Positions 16,019 to 24,145 are shown, numbered from the stretch's first letter. The stretch is DNA of 41,144 bases from an uncultured Clostridia bacterium (GCA_934486735.1 CAKSQL010000027.1:1-41144), one strand, 5' to 3'. Made by a program: numbers and translations. Notes: generated by a model from the sequence alone, not told the origin.

Positions 16019-16543
16019 ATGGCTGAGGAAGCAAAATGGTATGTTGTTCATACTTACTCCGGTTATGAAAATAAGGTGAAAGCCAATATTGAAAAATCAG
16101 TTGAAAACCGCGGAATAAGCGACCTTATCCAAAGCGTTGAGGTTCCTATGGAGGACGTTGCGGAGGAAAAGGACGGAGCGCAGAAAATTGTTAAAAGAAA
16201 GGTGTTCCCCGGCTACGTTGTCATTAAAATGGTAATGAATGACGAAAGCTGGTTCGTTGTCAGAAACACGCGCGGAGTTACCGGATTTGTGGGACCCGGC
16301 TCAAAGCCCGTTCCGCTGACCGATGCCGAGGTTGAGGGCATGGGAATCGAAAAGGTTCGCCCGGCGGATCTCAAGATTGCTGTCGGAAACTCGGTAAGAA
16401 TCAAGTCCGGTCCGCTTGAAGGCTTTTCGGGCACAGTCGAGGCAATTGACCTCGAACACAGAAAAATCACTGTCCGCGTATCCATGTTCGGACGTGAGAC
16501 CCCGGTCGAGGCAGACTATAAAGACATCGAAGTTTTGGATTGA
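16019..16543 (+). CDS. nusG: Transcription termination/antitermination factor NusG
   Basis: 174 residues: NGN domain (KWYVVHTYSGYENKVKANIE, then KRKVFPGYVVIKMVM and RNTRGVTGFVGPGSKPVPL) and a C-terminal KOW domain (VRIKSGPLEGFSGTVEAID). Binds RNA polymerase clamp helices and couples transcription to translation. Starts 17 bases after secE, with GAGGAG. Confidence 0.97.
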   Translation: MAEEAKWYVVHTYSGYENKVKANIEKSVENRGISDLIQSVEVPMEDVAEEKDGAQKIVKRKVFPGYVVIKMVMNDESWFVVRNTRGVTGFVGPGSKPVPLTDAEVEGMGIEKVRPADLKIAVGNSVRIKSGPLEGFSGTVEAIDLEHRKITVRVSMFGRETPVEADYKDIEVLD

Positions 16544-16602
16544 TTTTCAAAAAATACTTTGTTATAAATTCTTTTAAGAGTTTATATATATCCCTCTGGT
16601 GA

Positions 16603-16655
16603 CAGTGGGAGGACGTTATGTCCGCTAATTACCACATTTAGCAGCTTTTTGCTGC
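16603..16655 (+). promoter_or_regulatory. Structured leader of rplK
   Basis: An outer pairing of GTGG (16605-16608) with CCAC (16632-16635) encloses a small GGAC/GTCC hairpin; a second hairpin GCAGC-TTTTT-GCTGC (16641-16655) follows before AAGGAGG. A similar arrangement recurs before rplA (17119-17157). The match suggests a shared protein-binding site, perhaps for L1 or L11 autoregulation; this is inference. Confidence 0.45.
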
Positions 16656-16681
16656 GGATTTTAAGGAGGTGGCCATATAAA

Positions 16682-17107
16682 ATGGCACAGAAAATAGCAG
16701 GTTATATCAAATTACAGATTCCGGCAGGCAAGGCAACTCCGGCTCCCCCGGTAGGCCCGGCCTTGGGACAGCATGGTGTAAACATCGTACAGTTCACCAA
16801 GGAATTTAACGAAAAGACGGCAAAGGATGCAGGTCTTATAATCCCTGTAGTTATTACAGTTTATGCAGACCGTTCATTCTCCTTTATCACAAAAACACCG
16901 CCTGCTGCGGTATTGCTCAAAAAAGCATGCAAAATCGACAGCGGTTCGGGTGTTCCCAACAAGACAAAGGTTGCTACAATCAGCAAGGCTGACCTTAAGG
17001 CTATTGCAGAGCAGAAAATGCCTGATTTGAACGCTGCAAGCGTTGAAGCCGCTATGAGCATGATCGCAGGTACTGCAAGAAGCATGGGTATCGTAGTAGG
17101 AGACTAA
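16682..17107 (+). CDS. rplK: Large ribosomal subunit protein uL11
   Basis: 141 residues. Starts MAQKIAGYIKLQIPAGKATP, followed by PPVGPALGQHGVNIVQF, both strongly conserved in L11, and an RNA-binding C-terminal half ending in GTARSMGIVV. L11 forms the GTPase-associated centre with 23S rRNA. ATG at 16682 follows AAGGAGGTGG; the upstream in-frame ATG at 16649 lies inside the leader and is not used. Confidence 0.97.
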   Translation: MAQKIAGYIKLQIPAGKATPAPPVGPALGQHGVNIVQFTKEFNEKTAKDAGLIIPVVITVYADRSFSFITKTPPAAVLLKKACKIDSGSGVPNKTKVATISKADLKAIAEQKMPDLNAASVEAAMSMIAGTARSMGIVVGD

Positions 17108-17118
17108 GTTTTTTAATT

Positions 17119-17157
17119 CAGTGGGAGAGGAATTTTTCATTCCTTGACTGACCACAT
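17119..17157 (+). promoter_or_regulatory. Structured leader of rplA
   Basis: CAGTGGGA (17119-17126) and CCACAT (17152-17157) flank a hairpin of AGGAAT and ATTCCT. The layout repeats that at 16603-16637 before rplK and leads straight into AAGGAGG. Confidence 0.45.
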
Positions 17158-17174
17158 AAGGAGGATATAAAGAT

Positions 17175-17870
17175 ATGTTCAGAGGTAAAAAGTATCAGGA
17201 CAGCGTTAAGCTGATTGATAAATCTAAGCAATACGATGCCGGTGAAGCTTTGGATTTGGTTGTAAAGACAGCAAAGGCTAAGTTTGACGAAACAGTTGAA
17301 ATTCACGTGAAGCTGGGTGTCGATTCAAGACATGCCGACCAACAGGTAAGAGGAGCTATAGTTCTTCCTCACGGCACAGGTAAAACAGCCAAGGTTTTGG
17401 TTTTTGCAAAGGGCGAAAAGGCTGAAGAAGCAGCCGCTGCAGGCGCTGACTATGTTGGCGAAATGGAACTCGTTTCCAAAATCCAGAACGAAAACTGGTT
17501 TGATTTCGACGTTGTTGTTGCAACTCCCGATATGATGGGCGTTGTCGGCCGTCTCGGTAAGGTTTTGGGTCCTAAGGGCTTGATGCCGTCACCTAAGGCA
17601 GGCACTGTAACAATGGACGTTACAAAGGCTGTCAATGAAATTAAAGCAGGTAAGATCGAGTACAGACTCGATAAGACCAATATCATTCACTGCCCGATAG
17701 GCAAGGTTTCTTTCGGAAAAGACAAGCTGGCAGAGAACTTCAATACTCTCATGGGAGCTATTATTAAGGCAAAGCCGGCAAGCTCAAAGGGTCAGTACCT
17801 CAGAAGCGTTGTTGTTTCTTCAACAATGGGACCGGGTATAAAATTGAACAGTGCAAAAATTTCCGGTTAA
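17175..17870 (+). CDS. rplA: Large ribosomal subunit protein uL1
   Basis: 231 residues, the usual L1 length. Conserved stretches are VEIHVKLGVDSRHADQQVRG, the hinge GRLGKVLGPKGLMPSPKAG and the C-terminal SVVVSSTMGPGIKLN. L1 forms the mobile stalk at the E site and in many bacteria represses its own operon by binding the mRNA. AAGGAGG lies upstream. Confidence 0.97.
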   Translation: MFRGKKYQDSVKLIDKSKQYDAGEALDLVVKTAKAKFDETVEIHVKLGVDSRHADQQVRGAIVLPHGTGKTAKVLVFAKGEKAEEAAAAGADYVGEMELVSKIQNENWFDFDVVVATPDMMGVVGRLGKVLGPKGLMPSPKAGTVTMDVTKAVNEIKAGKIEYRLDKTNIIHCPIGKVSFGKDKLAENFNTLMGAIIKAKPASSKGQYLRSVVVSSTMGPGIKLNSAKISG

Positions 17871-17885
17871 TTTTTAAATTAACTA

Positions 17886-17914
17886 TTGACAATGCTTGTT
17901 ATGTGTGATATAAT
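17886..17914 (+). promoter_or_regulatory. Promoter of rplJ-rplL
   Basis: Consensus TTGACA (17886-17891), a 17-base spacer and TATAAT (17909-17914), 16 bases after the rplA stop codon. Confidence 0.92.
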
Positions 17915-17919
17915 ATTAT

Positions 17920-18104
17920 ACGTTGTGTGATTTGTGTCACATATAATATAGAACTTCCGTAGACAGCAGGTTTCTTAAAAAAGAAGTAAATCCTGCCGAG
18001 GGGTTGTGAAATCTCTATGCATAAACGACATTACTTTGTAGTGTTAAGGATATAGATTTTAAAGCTCTTTGCTCGGTCTACGGCAAAGAGCTTTCGTTTT
18101 TTTT
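17920..18104 (+). ncRNA. L10 leader (ribosomal protein rplJ autoregulatory leader)
   Basis: The transcript between the promoter and rplJ carries the features of the Firmicutes L10 leader: the CCGTAGACAGCAGG block, a complementary CCTGCCGAGGGG block, and a final strong terminator (arms 18061-18072 and 18083-18094, then eight T). GTAGAC near the 5' end can pair with GTCTAC inside the terminator loop, giving the alternative antiterminator. Excess L10-L12 complex should stabilise termination and lower rplJ-rplL expression. Confidence 0.88.
18061..18104 (+). terminator. Attenuator terminator within the L10 leader
   Basis: A 12-base-pair stem (18061-18072 with 18083-18094) and a T-run at 18097-18104, located before the rplJ ribosome binding site. 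Confidence 0.92.
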
Positions 18105-18140
18105 ATGAAGGCTTACAGCTTTATGGGAGGTGAACGAAAA

Positions 18141-18737
18141 ATGCCAAGTGAAAAAGTATTGGAAGCGAAAAAAGCACAGGTTTCCGAAATCGCTGAAGTT
18201 CTCAAGGGTGCAACAACAGGTGTGTTGGTTGACTACAGAGGTCTTACGGTTGAGGAGGACACAAAACTCAGAAATGATTTGAGAGCAGCAGGCGTGCACT
18301 ATTTCGTTGTAAAGAACACATTGCTTCGTTTGGCAGCAAAGGAAACAGGTCTTGATGCATTGGATGAAATTCTCCATGGCCCTACGGCTCTGGCAGTTTC
18401 GGAGGATGCTGTAGCACCGGCAAAGGTGTTGGCTGACTTTGCTAAAGATAACGAAAAAATGGAAATCAAATCGGGATTTATGGATGGTAAAGTACTGTCT
18501 ATGGACGAACTTACACAGCTGGCAAAGACTCCGAACAAGGAGACTTTGATAGCAAAGATGATGGGCAGCTTGAATTCCCCTATTTCGGGACTTGCAAGAT
18601 TGCTTAGCACAGTTGTTGACGGCGGAGTTGAAATCGCTGATTTGATAGCTAAGAAAGCAGCCGAAACTTCAGAAGAAGCTCCGGCAGCTGAAGAGGCCGC
18701 TCCTGCTGAAGAAGCAGCAGAGACACCGGCAGAATAA
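18141..18737 (+). CDS. rplJ: Large ribosomal subunit protein uL10
   Basis: 198 residues. KAQVSEIAEVLKGATTGVLV, the YRGLTVEEDTKLRNDLRAAG region and HYFVVKNTLLRLAA are characteristic of L10, which anchors L7/L12 dimers on the stalk base. The protein ends in an acidic alanine/glutamate tail of about 30 residues beyond the L12-binding helix, longer than in most relatives. ATG at 18141 follows GGGAGG. Confidence 0.95.
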   Translation: MPSEKVLEAKKAQVSEIAEVLKGATTGVLVDYRGLTVEEDTKLRNDLRAAGVHYFVVKNTLLRLAAKETGLDALDEILHGPTALAVSEDAVAPAKVLADFAKDNEKMEIKSGFMDGKVLSMDELTQLAKTPNKETLIAKMMGSLNSPISGLARLLSTVVDGGVEIADLIAKKAAETSEEAPAAEEAAPAEEAAETPAE

Positions 18738-18791
18738 TTAAAAAAACGATTTAAAAAATCGAAAAAATTAAAATTACAGGAGGTCAAAACA

Positions 18792-19163
18792 ATGGCAGAC
18801 GTACAGAAAATCTTAGATGATATTAAAGAATTGAAATTGTTGGAAGTAGCTGAGCTGGTTAAGCTTATGGAGGAAGAGTTCGGCGTAAGCGCAGCAGCTC
18901 CGGTTATGGTAGCAGGTGCAGCAGCAGAAGGCGGCGCAGGTGCAGCAGAGCAGAGCGAATTTGAAGTTGTTCTTGCAGATGCAGGCGCATCTAAGCTTGG
19001 CGTAATCAAGGTTGTAAGAGAAATCACAGGTCTTGGCTTGAAAGAAGCAAAGGCACTTGTTGACGAGGCTCCGAAGCCCTTGAAGTCGGGAGTTGCAAAG
19101 GAAGAAGCAGAATCAATCAAAGCTAAGCTGGAAGAAGCAGGCGCTAAGGTTGAGTTGAAATAA
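18792..19163 (+). CDS. rplL: Large ribosomal subunit protein bL12 (L7/L12)
   Basis: 123 residues: N-terminal dimerisation domain (LDDIKELKLLEVAELVKLME), an alanine/glycine hinge, and the C-terminal factor-binding domain (KLGVIKVVREITGLGLKEAK, then ALVDEAPKPLKSGV). Recruits translational GTPases. AGGAGG precedes the ATG, 54 bases after rplJ. Confidence 0.97.
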   Translation: MADVQKILDDIKELKLLEVAELVKLMEEEFGVSAAAPVMVAGAAAEGGAGAAEQSEFEVVLADAGASKLGVIKVVREITGLGLKEAKALVDEAPKPLKSGVAKEEAESIKAKLEEAGAKVELK

Positions 19164-19165
19164 TC

Positions 19166-19681
19166 ATGATTATTGACCTGTCCGATATTATAAAGGATTA
19201 CGGCGGTAAGATGAATGTTTCAGCCTCTGTTGAAATGGACGATATCGACTTTTTGGGCGAATCGTTTGTTTTTGATAAACCGCTTGTTTTAAAAGGAACT
19301 ATTGTAAATAACACAAAATCACTGGAGCTTAGCGCGAAAGCGAGCGGCAGCATGAAAACGCATTGCGCAAGATGCGGCAAAGCGCTCGATGTGCCGGTCG
19401 AATTTGACATAAGCGAAATTCTCGCAAGAGATGACGCTGAGATTACAGATGAAGAAACGGTCGTTTTTTCGGGCGAAAAATTGGATATTACCGATATCGT
19501 CATGAATAATTTTTTGATGAATGTTTCCGGCAAATATCTTTGTAGCGAGGACTGTAAGGGACTTTGCCAAAAATGCGGAGCTGATTTGAACGAGGGCGAC
19601 TGCGGATGCGACAGAGAAGAAATAGATCCCAGATGGGCGGATTTGCAGAAAATCATGAAGAATATGACTGATACCAAATAG
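19166..19681 (+). CDS. yceD: YceD/DUF177 family protein (23S rRNA accumulation protein)
   Basis: 171 residues of the DUF177 family, which regularly precedes rpmF. The family's cysteine pairs are present: HCARCGKALD in the middle, CSEDCKGLCQKCGADLN and DCGCDREEIDPRWADLQ near the end. It is implicated in 23S rRNA accumulation in other organisms; the mechanism is not settled. The ATG follows the rplL stop codon by two bases without a good ribosome binding site, so translation is probably coupled to rplL. Confidence 0.9.
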   Translation: MIIDLSDIIKDYGGKMNVSASVEMDDIDFLGESFVFDKPLVLKGTIVNNTKSLELSAKASGSMKTHCARCGKALDVPVEFDISEILARDDAEITDEETVVFSGEKLDITDIVMNNFLMNVSGKYLCSEDCKGLCQKCGADLNEGDCGCDREEIDPRWADLQKIMKNMTDTK

Positions 19682-19695
19682 GAGGTGCGATTAAG

Positions 19696-19878
19696 ATGGC
19701 AGTACCTAAGGGTAAAGTATCGAGATCAAGAAGAGACAAAAGACGCGCGAACTGGAAACTTTCGGTTCCGGGCATGACAGAGTGTCCGCAGTGTCATGAA
19801 TTTAAAATGCCTCATAAGGTTTGTAAGGCTTGCGGCTATTACAATGGTAAAGAGGTAATTAAGGTTTCTGAAAACTAA
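19696..19878 (+). CDS. rpmF: Large ribosomal subunit protein bL32
   Basis: 60 residues starting MAVPKGKVSRSRRDKRRANW and carrying a zinc ribbon CPQC plus CKAC. AGGAGG precedes the ATG. The yceD-rpmF pair usually leads to fatty acid genes (plsX, fabH); here a terminator follows instead. Confidence 0.97.
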   Translation: MAVPKGKVSRSRRDKRRANWKLSVPGMTECPQCHEFKMPHKVCKACGYYNGKEVIKVSEN

Positions 19879-19886
19879 GCTAAAAA

Positions 19887-19922
19887 GCGGCGGTACGGCA
19901 AACAGCCGTACAGCTGCTTTTT
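19887..19922 (+). terminator. Terminator of the ribosomal protein cluster
   Basis: Arms 19887-19899 and 19905-19917 pair over 13 bases including two wobble or mismatch positions, followed by TTTTT. Confidence 0.8.
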
Positions 19923-20237
19923 GCTATGTTTACCGCTTTTTTGCCGAAATTTGCAATACGGCAAAATAATCGGATGCCCGGGCAAAATTTGCTGCGACAG
20001 AGCGGAAATACATAGCCGAAAAAAAGTATCCGAAACTGCCTGAAAAAGCATGATTTCGGCATGTTTCGGTAAAGAGCGGTACGGAAACATTTTCGCGTCA
20101 CTGTTCGCCGCAGGCGGACAATAAAGACACTTTTGCGGCAGTTATTAATTTTAAATAATTGTTTGGCAATAAACACAAAAGAAATTTGTAAATATATACA
20201 GATGTAAATATTTTTTAATAATTTTACAAAAATATTA
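19923..20237. other. Non-coding stretch between rpmF and ppdK
   Basis: No open frame here looks like a protein. It contains one copy of the dispersed repeat (20014-20036), a short inverted repeat GTTCGCC/GGCGGAC around 20105-20120, and an AT-rich run leading to the ppdK promoter. It could be decayed sequence. Confidence 0.5.
20014..20036 (-). repeat. Dispersed small repeat, variant copy
   Basis: This differs from the reverse complement of 2057-2079 only by loss of one A and gain of another. It is the one copy found far from the 0-2.1 kb cluster, which shows the repeat is spread along the chromosome. Confidence 0.6.
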
Positions 20238-20265
20238 TAGACAAATTACAGATTTATGGTATAAT
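20238..20265 (+). promoter_or_regulatory. Promoter of ppdK
   Basis: TAGACA (20238-20243), a 16-base spacer and TATAAT (20260-20265). The leader to the start codon is about 90 bases. Confidence 0.75.
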
Positions 20266-20361
20266 AGAAATGGTGGGTTTTTAAGTATAAAGGCTCGCTT
20301 TGATTTCGCGTACAAATGTTTTGTACATTCAAAAAACAAAATACATGGGAGGAAAAACCAA

Positions 20362-22989
20362 ATGAGCAAAAAGTATGTTTATTTGTTCTCGGAGGGCAAT
20401 GGCTCGATGAGAGAGTTACTCGGCGGTAAGGGTGCAAACCTGGCTGAAATGACAAGACTCGGAATGCCTGTTCCGCAGGGATTTACGATTTCGACAGAGG
20501 CTTGTACTCAGTATTATGAGGACGGCAGAAAGATTAACGATGATATCCAAAAGGAAATTATGGAGTACATCGTTAAGATGGAAGAAATCACAGGCAAAAA
20601 ATTCGGCGATAAGGAAAACCCCCTGCTCGTATCGGTACGTTCGGGTGCGAGAGCTTCAATGCCGGGTATGATGGATACAATTCTGAACCTCGGTCTTAAC
20701 GAGGAAGTTGTTGAAACATTGTCGAATAAATCCGGCAATCCGCGTTGGGCATGGGACTGCTACAGAAGATTTATCCAGATGTATTCCGACGTTGTTATGG
20801 AAGTCGGAAAGAAATATTTCGAGCAGCTGATTGACAAAATGAAAGAGAAGAAGGGCGTAACTCAGGACGTTGAGCTCAGCGCTGAAGATTTGAAAGAACT
20901 TGCTTCTCAGTTCAAGGCTGAATATAAGGAAAAAATCGGCGAAGATTTCCCGACAGACCCGAAAGAACAGCTTATGGGCGCTATCAAGGCAGTGTTCCGC
21001 TCATGGGATAACCCCCGTGCAAATGTATACAGACGTGACAACGATATCCCGTATTCATGGGGTACAGCCGTAAACGTACAGATGATGGCATTCGGAAACA
21101 TGGGTGAAACATCCGGTACAGGCGTTGCGTTCACAAGAAACCCTGCAACAGGCGAAAAGAAGCTCTTTGGTGAATTCCTCATGAACGCACAGGGCGAGGA
21201 CGTTGTTGCCGGCGTCAGAACTCCGCAAAAGATTGACCAACTTAAAGAGGTTATGCCGGAGGTTTATAACCAGTTCGTTGAGATCTGCAATACTCTGGAA
21301 AATCACTACAGAGATATGCAGGACATGGAGTTCACAATTGAAGATAAGAAACTTTACATGCTCCAGACAAGAAACGGTAAGAGAACAGCGGCAGCTGCTC
21401 TGAAGATTGCATGTGACCTCGTTGACGAGGGCATGATCTCCGAGAAAGAGGCAGTGCTGATGATCGACCCGAGAAACCTGGACACATTGCTCCATCCGCA
21501 GTTTGACTCGGTTGCTCTTGCTAAAGCAGAGCCTATCGGAAAAGCATTGGCTGCATCGCCCGGTGCTGCTTGCGGTAAGGTTGTATTCACAGCCGATGAC
21601 GCAAAGACATGGGCAGACAGAGGCGAAAAGGTTATCCTGGTTCGTTTGGAGACATCTCCGGAAGATATCGAGGGTATGAAAGCTTCACAGGGTATCCTGA
21701 CAGTTCGCGGCGGTATGACATCGCACGCAGCGGTTGTTGCCCGCGGTATGGGTACATGCTGCGTATCCGGCTGCTCGGATATCGTTATGGACGAAGAAAA
21801 TAAGAAGTTTGAACTCGGCGGAAAGACCTATCACGAGGGTGATGAAATTTCCATCAACGGTTCAACAGGTAACATATATGACGGAATCATCCCGACAGTT
21901 GACGCATCTATCGGCGGTGAGTTCGGCAGAATCATGAAGTGGGCTGACGAGTTCAGAACAATGCAGGTCAGAACAAACGCAGATACACCGGCAGACGCTA
22001 AGCGCGCAAAAGAGCTGGGCGCAGAGGGTATCGGTCTTTGCAGAACAGAGCATATGTTCTTCGAGGGCGACAGAATCGCGGCAATCAGAGAAATGATCTG
22101 CTCGGATACAGTTGAGCAGAGAGAAGCAGCTCTTGCAAAGCTCGAGCCGATGCAGCAGGGCGACTTCGAAAAGCTTTATGATGTAATGGAAGGCTACGGA
22201 GTAACAATCAGATTCCTGGATCCTCCTCTTCATGAGTTCGTTCCGACAGAAGAAAAGGATATCGAGCTTTTGGCAAAGACACAGGGCAAGACTGTAGACC
22301 AAATCAAGGCAATCATCGCTTCGTTGCATGAGTTTAACCCGATGATGGGTCACAGAGGATGCCGTCTGGCAGTAACATATCCGGAAATCGCAGCAATGCA
22401 GACAAGAGCCGTTATTAAGGCTGCTATCAACGTATCAAAGAAGAAGAACATCGATATCGTTCCCGAGATCATGATTCCGTTGGTAGGCGAGGTAAAAGAG
22501 CTTGCATACGTTAAGAAAGTTGTTGTTGAGACAGCTGATAAGGTAATCAAAGAAGCAGGCGCAAACCTCCATTATAAGGTTGGTACAATGATCGAGATTC
22601 CGAGAGCTGCTCTCACAGCTGCCGAAATCGCTAAAGAAGCAGAGTTCTTCTCATTCGGTACAAACGACCTTACACAGATGACTTTCGGCTTCTCGCGTGA
22701 CGATGCAGGTAAATTCCTTGGCGCTTACTATGACGCTAAGATTTACGAGAATGACCCGTTTGCAAAACTCGACCAAATCGGCGTAGGCAAGCTGGTTAAG
22801 ATGGCTGCTGAAGACGGAAGAAAGACAAGACCGGACATCAAACTGGGCATCTGCGGAGAGCATGGCGGCGATCCCTCAACTGTTGAGTTCTGCAACAGCA
22901 TCGGATTGACATATGTATCCTGCTCGCCGTTCAGAGTACCTATCGCAAGATTGGCAGCGGCTCAGGCAGCTATTAAGCAAAGTAAATAA
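20362..22989 (+). CDS. ppdK: Pyruvate, phosphate dikinase
   Basis: 875 residues, normal length. Interconverts pyruvate, ATP and phosphate with PEP, AMP and pyrophosphate; in anaerobes it often runs in the glycolytic direction to save energy. The N-terminal ATP-grasp domain starts with GGKGANLAEMTRLGMPVPQG; the central swivelling domain has the phosphohistidine His455 in GGMTSHAAVVARGMG; the C-terminal PEP domain has GHRGCRLAVTYPEI and catalytic Cys831 in GICGEHGGDP. GGGAGG precedes the ATG. Codon usage is highly biased, as in strongly expressed genes. No regulatory-protein gene is next to it. Confidence 0.98.
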   Translation: MSKKYVYLFSEGNGSMRELLGGKGANLAEMTRLGMPVPQGFTISTEACTQYYEDGRKINDDIQKEIMEYIVKMEEITGKKFGDKENPLLVSVRSGARASMPGMMDTILNLGLNEEVVETLSNKSGNPRWAWDCYRRFIQMYSDVVMEVGKKYFEQLIDKMKEKKGVTQDVELSAEDLKELASQFKAEYKEKIGEDFPTDPKEQLMGAIKAVFRSWDNPRANVYRRDNDIPYSWGTAVNVQMMAFGNMGETSGTGVAFTRNPATGEKKLFGEFLMNAQGEDVVAGVRTPQKIDQLKEVMPEVYNQFVEICNTLENHYRDMQDMEFTIEDKKLYMLQTRNGKRTAAAALKIACDLVDEGMISEKEAVLMIDPRNLDTLLHPQFDSVALAKAEPIGKALAASPGAACGKVVFTADDAKTWADRGEKVILVRLETSPEDIEGMKASQGILTVRGGMTSHAAVVARGMGTCCVSGCSDIVMDEENKKFELGGKTYHEGDEISINGSTGNIYDGIIPTVDASIGGEFGRIMKWADEFRTMQVRTNADTPADAKRAKELGAEGIGLCRTEHMFFEGDRIAAIREMICSDTVEQREAALAKLEPMQQGDFEKLYDVMEGYGVTIRFLDPPLHEFVPTEEKDIELLAKTQGKTVDQIKAIIASLHEFNPMMGHRGCRLAVTYPEIAAMQTRAVIKAAINVSKKKNIDIVPEIMIPLVGEVKELAYVKKVVVETADKVIKEAGANLHYKVGTMIEIPRAALTAAEIAKEAEFFSFGTNDLTQMTFGFSRDDAGKFLGAYYDAKIYENDPFAKLDQIGVGKLVKMAAEDGRKTRPDIKLGICGEHGGDPSTVEFCNSIGLTYVSCSPFRVPIARLAAAQAAIKQSK

Positions 22990-23000
22990 TAGGACATCAA

Positions 23001-23032
23001 AAAAAGAGCGACCCTGCGTGGCCGCTCTTTTT
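23001..23032 (+). terminator. Terminator of ppdK
   Basis: AAAAAGAGCG (23001-23010) pairs with CGCTCTTTTT (23023-23032). The loop contains CTGCGTG, the same loop as in the repeat at 23071, so the terminator may derive from that repeat family. Confidence 0.88.
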
Positions 23033-23070
23033 GCGCGCACCCCGGTATTTTTGGAATATGCCGCGATATA

Positions 23071-23098
23071 TCCGTAGGGGCGGACCTGCGTGTCCGCC
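23071..23098. repeat. GGCGGAC/GTCCGCC hairpin repeat, copy 1
   Basis: TCCGTAGGGG then GCGGAC, a CTGCGT loop and GTCCGC, followed by eight T. It matches 24068-24095 except in three loop-region bases. Repeats of this type recur in many clostridial genomes, often between genes. Confidence 0.8.
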
Positions 23099-23196
23099 AT
23101 TTTTTTTGGTATGCCTCAAATTTTGCGGTTGAGAATATAATATATTGAGGGAATACGAAAAAACGATGAAAAAATTTTAAAACAAAATGCAAGGGA

Positions 23197-23225
23197 TTGA
23201 CATTTGGCGGCTTTTGTGTTATAGT
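23197..23225 (+). promoter_or_regulatory. Promoter of the GNAT toxin-antitoxin pair
   Basis: TTGACA (23197-23202), a 17-base spacer and TATAGT (23220-23225), followed 58 bases later by the antitoxin start. Confidence 0.85.
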
Positions 23226-23282
23226 ATATATGTAGTATAAGAATTGATTTTATACACAAACTATTTAAGGAGGCGAGTTGAA

Positions 23283-23468
23283 ATGGCTACTTCAAGTATT
23301 TTTGCAAATGTGAAAATCACAGACAGAAAGAGTGCTGAAATGTTTGTAGATGCACTTGAAAAGGCGAGTAAATTGCCGAAAAGAGTGCCAACATCAAAAG
23401 TTAATCCTCCGTTGAAGGATAAAGAAGCAATACGAGCTTTGATAAAAAAAGGATTGGCTGATGAATGA
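23283..23468 (+). CDS. Putative antitoxin of a GNAT toxin module
   Basis: 61 residues. The ATG at 23283 follows AAGGAGGCGAG; a longer reading from 23244 has no such site. The protein begins MATSSIFANVKITDRKSAE and continues with a helical segment and a basic, proline-containing tail (SKLPKRVPTSKVNPPLKDKE, then ALIKKGLADE). It resembles small antitoxins that precede acetyltransferase-like toxins in Firmicutes, but shows no clear ribbon-helix-helix motif. Its stop overlaps the next start by four bases (ATGA), typical of toxin-antitoxin pairs. The role is inferred from this arrangement. Confidence 0.6.
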   Translation: MATSSIFANVKITDRKSAEMFVDALEKASKLPKRVPTSKVNPPLKDKEAIRALIKKGLADE

Positions 23469-24049
23469 TAAATTATGATGTTATAAATATTTTAGATATG
23501 ATTGAGTCTGTAGGAGAGGATGTGGTAAATGCCGCCCTCTCCAAATTTTCATGTTCGAAAAACCCTGAAATCGAAAACTTTGTCAGAAAAAATGCGATAG
23601 ATTTTGCAAAAAAGAAAATGTCAATTACCTATTTAGTATATGGCGATAACGGAAAAATTGCAGGAATATTTACATTAACGCATAAAGCACTTGAATTGCG
23701 TAATGATGTTTTATCTAATACAACAAGAAAAAAAGTGCAGCGCTATTCAAGGCTTGATGAAAGTACAAACAGTTTTAATGTATCCGCATTTTTGATTGCA
23801 CAGTTTGGAAAAAGTGATAGTTTCGTTGCCGATAAAAGCTTGAGCGGCAGTGAATTGATGGATTTTACTTTTGATGTTTTGAGTGCGGTTCAACATGATA
23901 TTGGCGGTGGTCTTGTATATCTTGAATGCGAGGATAAGGAAAAATTGATAAATTTTTATTCTTCTGCGCCAAATCAGTTTATTAGATTCGGAGAAAGATA
24001 TTCTGATGAAGACAATGTAAAGTACATACAATTATTCAGGTTTGTTTAA
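23465..24049 (+). CDS. GNAT-fold acetyltransferase-like protein, probable toxin
   Basis: 194 residues. The strand-rich middle (MSITYLVYGDNGKIAGIFTL, then FNVSAFLIAQFGKSDSF) and the C-terminal stretch GGGLVYLECEDKEKLINFYS with NQFIRFGERYS follow the layout of GNAT enzymes, where a helix after the third strand binds acetyl-CoA and a terminal Tyr/Phe region binds substrate. GNAT toxins acetylate aminoacyl-tRNA. A clear RxxGxG/A loop is not evident, so the CoA site is divergent. The gene is AT-rich compared with ppdK and lepA, suggesting transfer. It is paired with the preceding small gene and flanked by hairpin repeats. Confidence 0.6.
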   Translation: MINYDVINILDMIESVGEDVVNAALSKFSCSKNPEIENFVRKNAIDFAKKKMSITYLVYGDNGKIAGIFTLTHKALELRNDVLSNTTRKKVQRYSRLDESTNSFNVSAFLIAQFGKSDSFVADKSLSGSELMDFTFDVLSAVQHDIGGGLVYLECEDKEKLINFYSSAPNQFIRFGERYSDEDNVKYIQLFRFV

Positions 24050-24067
24050 GGAAAATATGGGTGTATC

Positions 24068-24095
24068 TCCGTAGGGGCGGACATGTGTGTCCGCC
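24068..24095. repeat. GGCGGAC/GTCCGCC hairpin repeat, copy 2
   Basis: Same orientation and nearly the same sequence as 23071-23098, followed by a T-rich run that could terminate the toxin transcript. The two copies bracket the toxin-antitoxin pair at 997 bases spacing. Confidence 0.8.
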
Positions 24096-24112
24096 CTATT
24101 TTTTGTGCGTCC

Positions 24113-24145
24113 CGATATACGTATTGGCGGTTTTGCGTGTTCGCC
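24113..24145. repeat. Decayed third copy of the hairpin repeat
   Basis: CGATATACGTATTGGCGG with TTTTGCGTGTTCGCC lines up with CGATATATCCGTAGGGGCGG and its following bases in copy 1, with several substitutions that break the stem. Confidence 0.5.

Noticed and set aside
18069..18140. N-terminal extension of L10 from 18069
   Set aside because: This region is the attenuator terminator of the L10 leader; the ATG at 18141 has GGGAGG and gives the normal L10 start.
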